DNA of 64,000 nt from CAWBRT01 sp963819175 (GTDB lineage Bacteria; Acidobacteriota; Terriglobia; Terriglobales; Acidobacteriaceae), in contig CAWFVJ010000016.1 of NCBI GenBank assembly GCA_963819175.1, positions 62,001-126,000 of the forward strand, given 5' to 3'. The position numbers and the translations under genes are program-made. Positions 19,613 through 28,960 of this stretch are shown in pieces (position 1 is the first letter of the stretch; every line of letters starts with the position of its first letter). Under the pieces are notes generated by a model. That model made no database searches and was not told the origin of the DNA. It saw nothing but the letters and a program-made list of their open reading frames with translations.

Positions 19613-20104
19613 CTACTGTGGGTTCTTCTTCTTTTCCGAATCTTTCGCGCCCGCGGCACTGGCCGGCAAAGGCTCGAACGAACCCTGCTTGCGCTGCTCG
19701 GTCAGTAAACCAAGCTCGTCAACTCCTGCCGAACGAACATTGTCCACCACTTCGACCACGGCGCCGTACTTGGCGCGCGCATCGGCCTTGATGTACACGC
19801 GTTTGTCCGCCCGATTGGCAAGCCTGTCTTTCACCTTGTCGGTTAAGACCTCGGGCGTGACCTTGTCGGGGCCAAAGAAGATCGAACCGTCGCGCATGAC
19901 CGCCACCAGCAGCGAGTCTTCCTTGTCCGCGTCCGGCATTTGCACCGGATTGTCCGTCTTGGCCAAATCCACGCTGACGCCTTTTTGCAGCATCGGCGTG
20001 ATGACCATGAAGATGATCAACAGCACAAGCATGACGTCGACCATTGGGGTCACGTTAATATCGGAGGTGACCTTCAGGCTCCGTCTCCACGTTTGTTGTG
20101 GCAT
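19613..20104 (-). CDS. exbD: Biopolymer transport protein ExbD/TolR family (first copy)
   Basis: About 163 residues from the ATG at 20104 (MPQQTWRRSLKVTSDIN...). The single membrane helix carries the same INVTPMVDVMLVLLIIFM motif with the key aspartate. The periplasmic part includes RVYIKADARAKYGAVVEVVD. A GC-rich upstream extension to 20140 is possible but has no better ribosome site. It forms the proton channel with ExbB (gene just upstream) and energises TonB. Confidence 0.93.
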   Translation of the reverse strand: MPQQTWRRSLKVTSDINVTPMVDVMLVLLIIFMVITPMLQKGVSVDLAKTDNPVQMPDADKEDSLLVAVMRDGSIFFGPDKVTPEVLTDKVKDRLANRADKRVYIKADARAKYGAVVEVVDNVRSAGVDELGLLTEQRKQGSFEPLPASAAGAKDSEKKKNPQ

Positions 20105-20188
20105 GCTTTTGACTCTCCTGCCCTTGACAGCTCCGGCCATTAGCCGCGTGGCTGGGCCGCGCCGCTCCCGGAGCTGTCTCTGCGACGA

Positions 20189-20947
20189 TTACTTGCGAAC
20201 CAGGTTGCGCTGCTTAAGGAAGTAATCGATCAACTCGCTGGAGCTGTTGTCCATCTCCACATCGAAGGCTTCCACCCGGTTGGTAAAGTAGTTGAACATC
20301 CACACGGCCGGGATGGCAACGAACAGCCCAATCGCCGTTGTCACCAGGGCTTCCGAAATGCCGCTGGCGACGGCGCCCAACCCGGTTGCCTTGGATTCGG
20401 AGATGCCGCGGAAGGCATTGAGAATTCCGACGACGGTGCCGAACAGTCCCACGAAGGGAGCGGTGGAACCGATCGTTGCCAGACCGCCGAGTCCACGCTT
20501 CAGCTCGGCATGAACAATGGCTTCGGCGCGTTCCAGGGCACGACGCGAGGCATCGATCTGTTCGCCGGGAATGTCGCTGGAAAGGGTGTGGACCCTGAAT
20601 TCCTGCAGGCCGGCGGTGACGACCTTCGCCAGATGACTCTTCTTGTTGCGCTCGGCAACTTTGATGGCTTCGTCGATCTTGCCTTCGCGGAGAGCGCCGG
20701 CAACGGCGGGCGCGAACATGCGGGACTGCTTGCGAGCCGCACCGTAAGCCATGGCGCGGTCAATCATGATGCCGATCGACCAGCCGGACATGATGAACAG
20801 GATGAGCACGACAACCTTTGCCAGAACACCCATCTGTCTCCACAAGGAGATCGGGTCCCAGCCGATGCCGGCACTTTCCTGGAACATCACCGCCGCCATC
20901 GCCGGTATGTTGCTCAGAACAAGGGTTGCGAGGTTTGCGACAAACAT
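20189..20947 (-). CDS. exbB: ExbB/TolQ/MotA family proton channel protein
   Basis: A 252-residue inner-membrane protein. The start at 20947 (MFVANLATLVLSNIPAM) is preceded by GAGGAGG; the frame extends 42 codons further up without support. Hydrophobic segments lie near residues 5-25, 45-68 (VLAKVVVLILFIMSGWSIGI), and the two core helices contain STAPFVGLFGTVVGILNAF and ISEALVTTAIGLFVAIPAVW, the canonical ExbB/TolQ signature. It assembles with ExbD around TonB. Confidence 0.94.
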   Translation of the reverse strand: MFVANLATLVLSNIPAMAAVMFQESAGIGWDPISLWRQMGVLAKVVVLILFIMSGWSIGIMIDRAMAYGAARKQSRMFAPAVAGALREGKIDEAIKVAERNKKSHLAKVVTAGLQEFRVHTLSSDIPGEQIDASRRALERAEAIVHAELKRGLGGLATIGSTAPFVGLFGTVVGILNAFRGISESKATGLGAVASGISEALVTTAIGLFVAIPAVWMFNYFTNRVEAFDVEMDNSSSELIDYFLKQRNLVRK

Positions 20948-21173
20948 GTGTGTGGGTTTCCTCCTCAGGAACTCTGAAACTCTTTCAAAACGCTGCTTCA
21001 CCCTCTGGAAAACCTCGCGACGAATCACGTCGTCGCGCGGTGGCCCGCACTTTCGGGCGCTAACGGATGTCAACAGCGACTTACTTGAACTTGATAGGGC
21101 CTATGGGGCGGCGCAACCGGACGCCGCCAGCTACAAACAAAACATTAGATGCAGCTTTTCAGCCGCAACCGCT

Positions 21174-21919
21174 CTATCCACCAGAAAGTGTGAAATTGAT
21201 GTTGATCGTCGTATCGACGTCGACCGGTTCACCGTTCAGGTAATAGGGCTTGTAACGCCATTGCTTCACCGCCTCGAGAGCCGCCTGCGCCAGCATCGGG
21301 TGTCCGCTGACCACCCGCAGATTCTGTATCGTGCCGTCCTTGCCGATTACGGCCTGAATCACCACCATGCCTTGGACGCGCGCCTGGCGCGCCAGCGGCG
21401 GATAGGGCGGCTTAACATTGTGAATCAAATTGCCTTGCGCAACGCCGGAAGAAACCCTCACCTTCTGGGGCACGGCCACCTTCGGCACCGCGGTTGGGAC
21501 ACTGGCTATGCTGTTCAACACGCCTCCGAGTACACCTCCGACCGAGCCACCAATTACTCCTCCGATAACGCCACCGACAACCCCGCCACTCGGGGCTGGA
21601 GCATCTTCTTCCTGTATCTTAGCGATTTTTTTTGGAATTGCGGTCGGAGTCCGCAGTTGACCATTGTCAAGTTCGGTAACAACCTTCTTTTGTACCTTTT
21701 CCAACGAAGCCCAGCCGGTGGCGGCGGTGGGGGCGGAGGAGGTGGCGGAGCTACCAGAAAGGTCATGAACTGTTGCTTGGGAAGAGCCTCCGGGTAAATT
21801 ATTGGAATCATCACGAGCACGCCAATCAACAATACCTGCAACAAGAAGGAAAGGGCAGTCCCCCACGGGCTGCGTCTCTTAAACTTCTTGCTCGAATCGA
21901 AAAGACTATCTTCGAACAT
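21174..21919 (-). CDS. tonB: Energy transducer TonB (one frameshift near 21712)
   Basis: About 248 residues. Cytoplasmic stub MFEDSLFDSSKKFKRR, one membrane helix (TALSFLLQVLLIGVLVMIPI), a run of about eleven prolines, then a Gly-Val repeat segment (GGVVGGVIGGVIGGSVGG) and the C-terminal TonB domain: VKPPYPPLARQARVQGMVVI and LEAVKQWRYKPYYLNGEPVD. The frame is lost just after the polyproline stretch (a missing G in the GGG run near 21712). It spans the periplasm to power TonB-dependent outer-membrane receptors. First gene of the exbB-exbD-exbD-TPR unit. Confidence 0.9.
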
Positions 21920-22186
21920 AGCAATGGCCCTGCCTAGAGGTATAGACACCATTGCCCGGATTCTTACTCCCAAAATCGAACCGGGCCAGAGATTTTCCCA
22001 GGTTTTGGGTCCAAAGACGGGAAATCCCCGGAAGATCGGCCGCTACCTGAACAACCCCTTTAGGCGATTCCACGGTCGGTACCCCCTAAGAGCTTGGATG
22101 CCGCCCAGAGCATCTGCCGAAGCGCTTTGCTCAGGACCCCTTGCGGCCGGTTTCCCCGGCGGTTATACCTCCCGCGTATCGGGTCT

Positions 22187-23417
22187 CTAGGCCTTGATCT
22201 TCATTTTTTCGCGTCGGGCATCGGTTACCTTGGCCGAAATACTCCTTCCACTCCTGCTGCCGCGCCAATTCTGGTAGGCAACCAGCATCGGTGAGGCGAT
22301 GAAGATCGAGGAGTAGGTGCCGATGATGATGCCGATCACGAGGGCCAGCGAAAAGCCGTGCAGCACCTCGCCTCCGAACAGGAACAGGGAGAGCACGGTC
22401 AAGAAATGTCAGGCCGGAAGTCAGTACCGTCCGGCTCAGCGTCTGATTGATGCTGCGGTTCACGATGTCGGACAGGCTTTCGCGGCGCAACAGCTTGACG
22501 TTCTCGCGAATGCGGTCGAAGACGACGATCGTGTCGTTCATCGAGTAGCCGACCAGGGTGAGAATGGCGGCGATGACCGTCAGCGATATTGGCTCATTGA
22601 TCAGCGAAAACGCGCCGAGTGTGATGATCGTGTCGTGGAAGCAGGCGACAACCGCGGCCGCGCCGTAGATCCACTCGAAACGGAACCAGAGATAAACCAG
22701 CATTCCGGCCAGAGAGTACAGTGTCGCCAGCAAAGCCTGCTTCTGGAGTTGCATGCCGACCTGCGGCCCGACGATCTCCACGTTGCGGACGCCGAAGTTG
22801 GAGGTAAAGAACCCCTGCTGCAAGCTGGAGACAACCGCGGCCGGAGCGACATTGCTCAGGTCAGAGATAGATTTAAGACGCCGCCCAGGGTCTTGTCGCG
22901 GTAATCGACAATGGCCCGCGCCAGTTGCCCATAGCGCTTGTCCGCATCCAGCCCCGCCTTCAGCGGATCCTTGTCTTCCAGATATTGCAGCAGCGTGGTA
23001 TAGCCGACGTTGTTCAGATCCTGCTTGCCGGCCTCGGTTTTCGTCTCGAGGGCGCGCACGATCGAGTTCTTGCCCTGGTCGAGAGCTTGCTCGCTGGTCT
23101 CTTTCAGATCCAGCGAAACCAGCACTTCGTTGTTGCCGGCGGCTCCGTAACGCTGAATGCGCGCGTCTTTCAGCCCGGCGCGATCCATGGCGGCGCGGAT
23201 CTGGTCGTCATTCGGCTGGCGTGGTGAACTTCACATAGACAAGCGTGCCGCCGCGGAAGTCCACACCCAGGGGAATGCCATGCCAGAATGCCATCGAAAG
23301 AATGCCGGCCGTGCTGAAAATTAGGGAGAAGGCCAGGAAGTACCACTTCTTGCCCAGGAAATCGATGTTCGGGTTGCGAAAAAACTCCACTTTGAAGCCC
23401 TCAAAAACTCTATTCAA
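22187..23417 (-). CDS. secF: Protein translocase subunit SecF (three frameshifts)
   Basis: SecF with SecD uses the proton gradient to pull proteins out of SecYEG. N-terminal piece: VEFFRNPNIDFLGKKWYFLA and GVDFRGGTLVYVKFT, the SecF first-helix/periplasmic motif. Middle piece: periplasmic domain (ETSEQALDQGKNSIVRALE). C-terminal pieces: VEIVGPQVGMQLQKQALLAT, VGYSMNDTIVVFDRIRENV and HGFSLALVIGIIIGTYSSIF. Breaks lie near 23216, 22862 and 22400; together they give about 409 residues, somewhat long for SecF because of an enlarged periplasmic loop. All essential motifs remain, so sequence error is favoured. Last gene of tgt-yajC-secD-secF. Confidence 0.9.
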
Positions 23418-23474
23418 CCGCGGCCCAGGGCTGTTATTGCCGATTCAAAGCCCTGGAGCCCCTCGGCAGCAGAA

Positions 23475-25124
23475 CTAGATCGACAGCGGCTCACCACGCT
23501 GATGCCGGTTCAGGATGCTGTCGAAGATGGCGCGCGATACAAAGACCGCCGTAAAAAGATTGGCCAGCAGACCGAACGTCAGCGTCACCGCAAATCCCTT
23601 CACCGGACCGGTGCCGAACAGGAACAGAATGGCTGCCGAGACGATGGTGGTCACGTGCGTGTCGATGATCGTCAGAAAAGCCTTCCCGAAGCCTTGCTCA
23701 ACTGCCGAGGGCGGTGTCTTGCCATTGCGCAGCTCTTCGCGGATACGCTCGAAGATCAGAACGTTGGAGTCGACGCCCATGCCAACCGTGAGAATCAATC
23801 CCGCAATTCCAGGCAGCGTGAGCGTAGCCCCGCTGAAGCCGAGGAATCCGAGCAAAATAATCAGGTTTAGAAACAATCCCAGGTTGCCGTTGATACCCGC
23901 CGCCCGATAGTAGACCAGCATGAACACCATAACGGCGGCCATGCCCACGATGGCGGCGCGAACGCCCTGGCGAATGGAATCGGCTCCCAGCGACGGACCA
24001 ACCGTGCGCTCTTCCAGGTAGCGGATGCTGGCCGGCAGCGCACCGGAGCGCAGCACCATCGACAAGTCCTTGGCCTGCTGCTCGCTGAAGCTTCCGGTGA
24101 TGCGTCCCATGTCGCGAATGCCTTCCTGGACCCGGGCCACTTCCTGAACCTTGCCGTCAAGCACAACGGCGAGGAAGTCGCCCACGTGGGCGGAGGTGAA
24201 GGCGTAAAAACGATTGCCGCCATCGCGCGTCAGGTTGAAGCTGACCGCCGCACGGCCATTTTCGTCGTGCGTTGGTTCGGCTCCGCGCAGATCGCGGCCG
24301 GTGACGGCCGAAACGCGGCTCACCACGTAATAGGTGTCCTGCGGTTCTCCGCTCGTTTCTGCTCCACGGGCAATGCTGCGACCCTTCATGACGACCGAGT
24401 CCGCGGGCAAAATCCCGCCATGTGCGGCAAGTGCCGACGCCTCCGAGGGATAGCTCGTACCGTTGTCCATCGCCTGCCGGATCTCCAGCATGGCGGTCGA
24501 CTGCATGATGTCCTTAACCCGGGCGGGATCGTCGACACCCGGCAACTGCACCAGGATCTGGTAGTCGCCCAACCCGTGTTCTTGAATAACCGGTTCGCTG
24601 ACTCCGAGCTGGTCAATGCGATTGCGGATGGTCTCGATTGCCTGCTCGACAGCCCGCTTCTTGAGCTGCGTGAGCGACTGCTGCTTCATGGCCAGGACGT
24701 AAGAGCCCTCGGCGCCCGTATTCAGTGTGTATTCGGGGAGCCGCTCGTCTGCGATCGTCTTCAGAGCGCTGCTGTTATTCGGGCCTATCCCCTTGATGAC
24801 GATGCGATCGGGATTTGCCGCCGGGTCGGGCTTGCTGATCTCGGCATAACTGATGTTCTTCTGCCGCAGATCGTCCTTTAGCCGCTCGACGACTTGGTCG
24901 CTATCGGCGTTGACGGCGTCATTCACCATCACCTGGAGTATCAGGTGCGTGCCGCCCTTCAAGTCGAGCCCGAGGTGAATATTCTGCTGCAAGCCTGCCA
25001 GCAAGCCGTTCTGCTTGATGGCGGCTATGCTCTTTTCTGGATCGTTGCCGAGGAGGATACCCCAGACAAAGACCAGGAGCGTGAGGAGGATGATAGCTAC
25101 TTTCCAGAGCAGGTTTTTCTTCAT
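23475..25124 (-). CDS. secD: Protein translocase subunit SecD
   Basis: A 549-residue inner-membrane protein with six predicted helices and a large periplasmic region. Landmarks: HLGLDLKGGTHLILQV near the N-terminus, IRNRIDQLGVSEPVIQEHG, LVQLPGVDDPARVKDIMQ, and the membrane domain with TLTLPGIAGLILTVGMGVDS and VLIFERIREELRNGKTP. The frame is intact, unlike secF. It is 57 bases upstream of secF and 15 bases downstream of yajC, so it is co-transcribed with both. Confidence 0.96.
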   Translation of the reverse strand: MKKNLLWKVAIILLTLLVFVWGILLGNDPEKSIAAIKQNGLLAGLQQNIHLGLDLKGGTHLILQVMVNDAVNADSDQVVERLKDDLRQKNISYAEISKPDPAANPDRIVIKGIGPNNSSALKTIADERLPEYTLNTGAEGSYVLAMKQQSLTQLKKRAVEQAIETIRNRIDQLGVSEPVIQEHGLGDYQILVQLPGVDDPARVKDIMQSTAMLEIRQAMDNGTSYPSEASALAAHGGILPADSVVMKGRSIARGAETSGEPQDTYYVVSRVSAVTGRDLRGAEPTHDENGRAAVSFNLTRDGGNRFYAFTSAHVGDFLAVVLDGKVQEVARVQEGIRDMGRITGSFSEQQAKDLSMVLRSGALPASIRYLEERTVGPSLGADSIRQGVRAAIVGMAAVMVFMLVYYRAAGINGNLGLFLNLIILLGFLGFSGATLTLPGIAGLILTVGMGVDSNVLIFERIREELRNGKTPPSAVEQGFGKAFLTIIDTHVTTIVSAAILFLFGTGPVKGFAVTLTFGLLANLFTAVFVSRAIFDSILNRHQRGEPLSI

Positions 25125-25139
25125 GGAGACTGCAACCGC

Positions 25140-25469
25140 CTACGAGGTCTTGGCTACCTCGTCCGTAAAGACCGAGGTGATCGAACTGCGTGCAACTTCA
25201 ATACGCAAATTGTCAGGGGGCACGCGAAGGATGACCGTGGGATCAGGACCCTCGCTTTTCACCGACATGATGACTCCGCGCATGCCGCCGGCAGTCGCCA
25301 CCCGGTCGCCGGCTTTGACCGCGCCCAGCATCGCCTGCCATTTCTTTTGTTTGCGCTGCTGAGGAAGGATTAGCAGGAAATAGAAGACGGCAAAGATGCC
25401 GACCATCATCACCAGGCCCATCGAGCCGCCGCCCGTTGCCTGAAAGAACGCTGCAAATAAGCTTGTCAT
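25140..25469 (-). CDS. yajC: Preprotein translocase subunit YajC
   Basis: A 109-residue protein with one transmembrane helix (MVGIFAVFYFLLILPQQRKQ) followed by the cytoplasmic beta domain KWQAMLGAVKAGDRVATAGG. It associates with SecD-SecF in the holotranslocon. The gene order yajC-secD-secF after tgt is the classic bacterial arrangement. Confidence 0.95.
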   Translation of the reverse strand: MTSLFAAFFQATGGGSMGLVMMVGIFAVFYFLLILPQQRKQKKWQAMLGAVKAGDRVATAGGMRGVIMSVKSEGPDPTVILRVPPDNLRIEVARSSITSVFTDEVAKTS

Positions 25470-25796
25470 TCTGTCTAACTCTCATCGGGCCGATTACCAC
25501 GACCCGGCTGAAATTGAACTCACGGGAAAACTTACTGCTACCGCCGTCGATAAAACACCACATCCGCCAGACACACACACCCCGAACACCAGTCGCCGCC
25601 TCGCCTGTGTCAGACGTGTTCTTCTGGGCCGGAATCCGTTCCCAGTTCGGTATACACCTCAGAAACCACAAAACCAAGGAATCTTCTGAGTGCCCGGGCT
25701 ATCCGAAACGCGCCGCTGAGGCGCTTTCCGGTGAACTCGGCAACCTACCTGGGACCGCTACAGCGAACTGCACTACTTTGCACGGAAAGTGGCAAA
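25470..25796. other. Intergenic region between tgt and yajC with no recognised gene
   Basis: 327 bases without a credible coding sequence on either strand. It contains an A/C-rich stretch (ACACACACACCCC near 25571-25584) and nothing that I can assign as a hairpin terminator or promoter. Confidence 0.5.
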
Positions 25797-26933
25797 TCAA
25801 ACAGCAGAGCGGGAACTTGTAAACTCCCCAAGTCTTATAGCATGACGAACCCTTCCGATGGTGTCAAGATAATAGGACAAGTTATGCACCGTGTTAAGGA
25901 CCTGCGCCAGGATTTCATTAGACGAATACAGGTGCCGCAGGTAGGCGCGCGAGTATCGGCCGCAGACCTTGCACCCGCAGTTGGGGTCCAGAGACCCCTC
26001 GTCACGTGCGTAACACTGCTTCTTGATGCTCACTTTGCCCTGCGAGGTAAACAACAATCCGTGCCGGGCCGCCCGGGTGGGCAAAACGCAGTCCATCATG
26101 TCCACTCCCAGAGCCGCGTACTGCACGATTTCCTCCGGCGTCCCTACGCCCATCACGTAGCGTGGCCGCGCCGCCGGCAGCAGCGCGATGGCCGCTTCCG
26201 CCATTTCCCAGGTTTTTCCCCTAGGCTCGCCGACACTGAGCCCGCCAATGGCATAGCCGGGAAAGTCTATTTCCACCGTGCGCTCGGCCGATTCGCGCCG
26301 TAAATCGGCATACATTCCACCCTGGACAATGCCAAACAACGCCTGCGTCTGCTCGTCTCCCGCCGCCAAAGTCTCCCCGTGCCAGGGAACCTCGCGCTTG
26401 TGCTGCTCGAAATAATCCTTGCTGCGGCGAGCCCAGCGCAGGGTCAATTCCATCGACTGCCGGGTTCGCTCGCGCTCCGCTGGAAACTCCGTACACTCGT
26501 CGAACGCCATGATGATGTCGGCGCCCAGCCCAATCTCCGCTTCGATTGCACTCTCAGGGCTGAAGAAATGCGACGAGCCGTCGAGGTGCGAGCGGAAGGC
26601 GACGCCTTCCTCGCTGACCTTGCGCAACTCGCTCAGGCTGAAGACTTGGAATCCGCCCGAGTCGGTCAGGATCGGCCGCTTCCAGCCCATGAACTTCTGC
26701 ACGCCGCCAAGCTGGCGAATCGTTTCCACCCCGGGCCGCAGATAAAGATGGTAGGTGTTGTTCAGCAGGATCTGCACTCCCAGCTCTTCGAGGGTGTCCT
26801 GCGGAACGCCTTTTACGCTCCCGAGCGTCCCCACCGGCATAAAAACCGGTGTCTCGACCTCTCCGTGCGGGGTCGCAAAGCGGCCGGCCCGGGCCGCGCC
26901 CGAGGTCGCCTCAACCTGAAAGGAAAAAGACAT
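25797..26933 (-). CDS. tgt: Queuine/preQ1 tRNA-ribosyltransferase
   Basis: Exchanges guanine-34 for preQ1 in tRNAs with GUN anticodons. The 378-residue protein has LTDSGGFQVFSLSELRKVSE, VQGGMYADLRRESAE, GYAIGGLSVGEPR, the nucleophile region DMMDCVLPTRAARHGLLFT, and the zinc site CGCKVCGRYSRAYLRHL followed by an LLS-type helix. First gene of the unit with yajC-secD-secF. Precursor synthesis genes queD, queE and queC are at 59-61 kb. Confidence 0.97.
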   Translation of the reverse strand: MSFSFQVEATSGAARAGRFATPHGEVETPVFMPVGTLGSVKGVPQDTLEELGVQILLNNTYHLYLRPGVETIRQLGGVQKFMGWKRPILTDSGGFQVFSLSELRKVSEEGVAFRSHLDGSSHFFSPESAIEAEIGLGADIIMAFDECTEFPAERERTRQSMELTLRWARRSKDYFEQHKREVPWHGETLAAGDEQTQALFGIVQGGMYADLRRESAERTVEIDFPGYAIGGLSVGEPRGKTWEMAEAAIALLPAARPRYVMGVGTPEEIVQYAALGVDMMDCVLPTRAARHGLLFTSQGKVSIKKQCYARDEGSLDPNCGCKVCGRYSRAYLRHLYSSNEILAQVLNTVHNLSYYLDTIGRVRHAIRLGEFTSSRSAV

Positions 26934-27124
26934 TCACCTGATTGTACCGAAATGCATCTCTGATCACGTTTGGTTGTTGGAAGACAATTGCATTGTTGGC
27001 TAGATAATGCGAAGAATCTTAGTGGTACACTCCGTTTTCCACAGAATTTTTAATACAACGGATAGTGGCTGAAAAGTATCTATGTTATATGTTGGGGTGT
27101 TCAATTAAAACTGTTGGGGGGCCT

Positions 27125-27367
27125 ATGACCACGAAAATCAATTGCTTTGTTAGTGATGGTCTCATGCCAAGTGAGAAGATTGCGCGGATCGAGACCGCCG
27201 ATGGGAAATCTGAAGAGGTCGCCGTGTCGTCCCAGAATATTGAAGGTAACCAGTTAAAGGCTTTTGAAATTGGAAGATCTGAGGGTAACGTGTTGGTTGA
27301 GCTTCCACGCGAAAGCACGTCTGGGCGCTGGAGAGTTTGGGTCAAAGCATCTGCTATCGGAGGGTGA
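27125..27367 (+). CDS. Hypothetical protein, 80 residues, coupled to dCTP deaminase gene
   Basis: A small, mixed-charge protein (motifs NCFVSDGLMPSEKIARIE, EVAVSSQNIEGNQLKAFEIG, LVELPRESTSGRWRVWVKA) with a predicted beta-rich pattern and no membrane segment or signal peptide. The frame can begin at GTG 27065, but the ATG at 27125 follows a G-rich ribosome site and gives a cleaner N-terminus. Its stop (27365-27367) abuts the TTG start of the next gene, whose ribosome site lies within its last codons. Codons are A/T-richer than in neighbours, hinting at acquisition. Family not recognised. Confidence 0.6.
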   Translation: MTTKINCFVSDGLMPSEKIARIETADGKSEEVAVSSQNIEGNQLKAFEIGRSEGNVLVELPRESTSGRWRVWVKASAIGG

Positions 27368-27368
27368 T

Positions 27369-27926
27369 TTGGTCCTAACAGACCGAGAAATCCAGGCGGC
27401 TATCGAACACAGCCACATCATCATTAATCCCCAGCCGGGGCCGGAAGCCTACAGCTCCACCAGTATTGATTTGACTCTCTCGAAATCTCTCCGTATCTGG
27501 AAAACAGAAAAACTCGCGGGTGTTGAGCAGATAATCTGCCCAGCAACGGAGGGCTATAAATACAACGAGTTTGCCAAGGCATATTCGGATTTGAAAGAAC
27601 TGACTGACGAAGGACACGTCCTAAAACCGCAAGAGTTTGTCCTTGCGTGGACAGAGGAACACATAGGGTTACCTGTTTCTTCCCGACTCGCCGCGAGGGT
27701 CGAGGGGAAAAGCTCTCTTGCTAGATTGGGAGTCGGAATTCACGTCACCGCCCCAACCATTCACGCTGGCTTTGACGGGCCAATCCAGTTGGAAATCTGC
27801 AATCACGGACTCTTAAGAGTGCGACTCGTACCCGGTATGCGCGTGTGCCAGCTGATTTTCGAGCAAACCCTTGGAACCCCAGAAAAGGGATATGGGGGCC
27901 AATTCCAGCACCAAGAAAAAAAATAA
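27369..27926 (+). CDS. dcd: dCTP deaminase family protein
   Basis: Converts dCTP to dUTP (some members go on to dUMP). The 185-residue protein begins VLTDREIQAAIE, matching the family N-terminus when the TTG at 27369 is used (GGAGG at 27359-27363). The trimer active site is visible: ARVEGKSSLARLGVGIHVTA holds the catalytic Ser/Arg region and IHAGFDGPIQLEICNHG the catalytic glutamate. It continues to the C-terminal YGGQFQHQ. Dcd is a normal nucleotide-metabolism enzyme, but dCTP deaminases also occur in phage defence by nucleotide depletion. The lower GC content and the coupled unknown gene make either role possible. Confidence 0.88.
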   Translation: MVLTDREIQAAIEHSHIIINPQPGPEAYSSTSIDLTLSKSLRIWKTEKLAGVEQIICPATEGYKYNEFAKAYSDLKELTDEGHVLKPQEFVLAWTEEHIGLPVSSRLAARVEGKSSLARLGVGIHVTAPTIHAGFDGPIQLEICNHGLLRVRLVPGMRVCQLIFEQTLGTPEKGYGGQFQHQEKK

Positions 27927-27984
27927 CCCTCCACAATTCAAACTGAGGCACTACCCAGCGCTTTCAGGCATGATAGAAGGAGCG

Positions 27985-28653
27985 ATGTCTGTCCAGCTAT
28001 CTTCTTCATCTTTGCGAGCCGTGATTTTCGACTACGGCAGGGTACTCTCTTACGCACCCACCCTGCGGCAGTGGCAGGAATTGGCCTCGACGGCCGGCCG
28101 TCCACTCGACGAATTCCAACAAGGCTACTGGCGCTATCGCGACGGATATGACCGCGCCTCCTATGGGGCTGCCGCATACTGGCAGGCAGTCGCACGCCGC
28201 CCTCTGGACTCACAAACACTCGGCAAGTTGATCGAGCTGGACAACGAGCAGTGGACGCGGGTTAATCCCGACATGCTCGCGTTCTCACGCCGCCTGCGCA
28301 TGGCTGGCATCAAGACGGCGATCCTCTCGAATATGGAGTTCGAGATGCTCGCTGCGATGGAGGCAAAGTTTCCCTGGCTGAGCGAATTCACCGTGAAGAT
28401 CTTTTCCTGTAAAGTGCGGCTGGCAAAGCCCGCAGTGGAAATCTTTCTGCAAACCGCCGCGGAGCTGCGGGTCGACCCCGGTAGCGCCCTGTTTCTGGAT
28501 GATAAGCAGCCAAATATCGACGGCGCACACAAGGCTGGTATGCAGGCCTTCCTCTTCGATGCGCCGGAAAAGCAAGCCGAACTGGAACGGCTGCTGCTCG
28601 AACAGGGAATCCTGCTGCCTGCGTTAGACGAAGCAGTGACCCTTCCGCGCTAG
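27985..28653 (+). CDS. HAD superfamily phosphatase-like hydrolase
   Basis: About 222 residues. Motif I is VIFDYGRVLS: the nucleophile Asp is present but the usual second Asp is Gly, as in YihX-type sugar-phosphate phosphatases. Motif II is ILSNMEFEM, motif III lysine lies in VRLAKPAVEIF, and motif IV is ALFLDDKQPNIDGA. A helical cap follows motif I. It hydrolyses a small phosphorylated metabolite; identity unknown. Start is ATG 27985 with AGAAGGAG just before it (tight spacing); a second ATG 15 bases upstream is possible. Its codon use is GC-rich again, unlike the dcd islet. Confidence 0.85.
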   Translation: MSVQLSSSSLRAVIFDYGRVLSYAPTLRQWQELASTAGRPLDEFQQGYWRYRDGYDRASYGAAAYWQAVARRPLDSQTLGKLIELDNEQWTRVNPDMLAFSRRLRMAGIKTAILSNMEFEMLAAMEAKFPWLSEFTVKIFSCKVRLAKPAVEIFLQTAAELRVDPGSALFLDDKQPNIDGAHKAGMQAFLFDAPEKQAELERLLLEQGILLPALDEAVTLPR

Positions 28654-28660
28654 CAGGTTG

Positions 28661-28942
28661 TTAGTGGTTTTTAACGATCCGCATCTTCGACCAATCGTAG
28701 GAAAAGTGCTTTCCACAATCCAGGCAGACGATGTAATGCCCGGCCTTGCCGGGCTGCACGGGATTCCAATCGACAGACCCTGCGTCGGAGGCGCCGACCT
28801 CCGCCGAAAATGGCTTGCTGGTATGCCTGTGCCTGCAGGAAAAACGAAGAAACTGTAAGACTCTTTCCAGCACTGCTTGTCCTTCTGGCCGGGGCCGAAC
28901 GCCGGCGGACGGGGGCAAGCTGGCCCCTGTCTCGCCGTCCAT
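28661..28942 (-). CDS. Small hypothetical protein with Cys/His pairs
   Basis: A 93-residue protein whose C-terminal half looks conserved: SCRHRHTSKPFS, then PGKAGHYIVCLDCGKHFSYD and WSKMRIVKNH. The CxHxH and CLDCGKHF elements could bind one zinc ion, zinc-ribbon style. The N-terminal 30 residues are Pro/Gly-rich and may not all be translated. It begins 18 bases after the bactofilin gene on the same strand, so the two probably share a transcript. Function unknown. Confidence 0.55.
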   Translation of the reverse strand: MDGETGASLPPSAGVRPRPEGQAVLERVLQFLRFSCRHRHTSKPFSAEVGASDAGSVDWNPVQPGKAGHYIVCLDCGKHFSYDWSKMRIVKNH

Positions 28943-28960
28943 GGTCGTTGAGCTACCGCT

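Noticed and set aside
27125..27926. Toxin-antitoxin pair
   Set aside because: The second gene is a clear dCTP deaminase with its active-site motifs, not a toxin; the first has no antitoxin-like DNA-binding motif. Kept only as a possible accessory nucleotide-metabolism islet.
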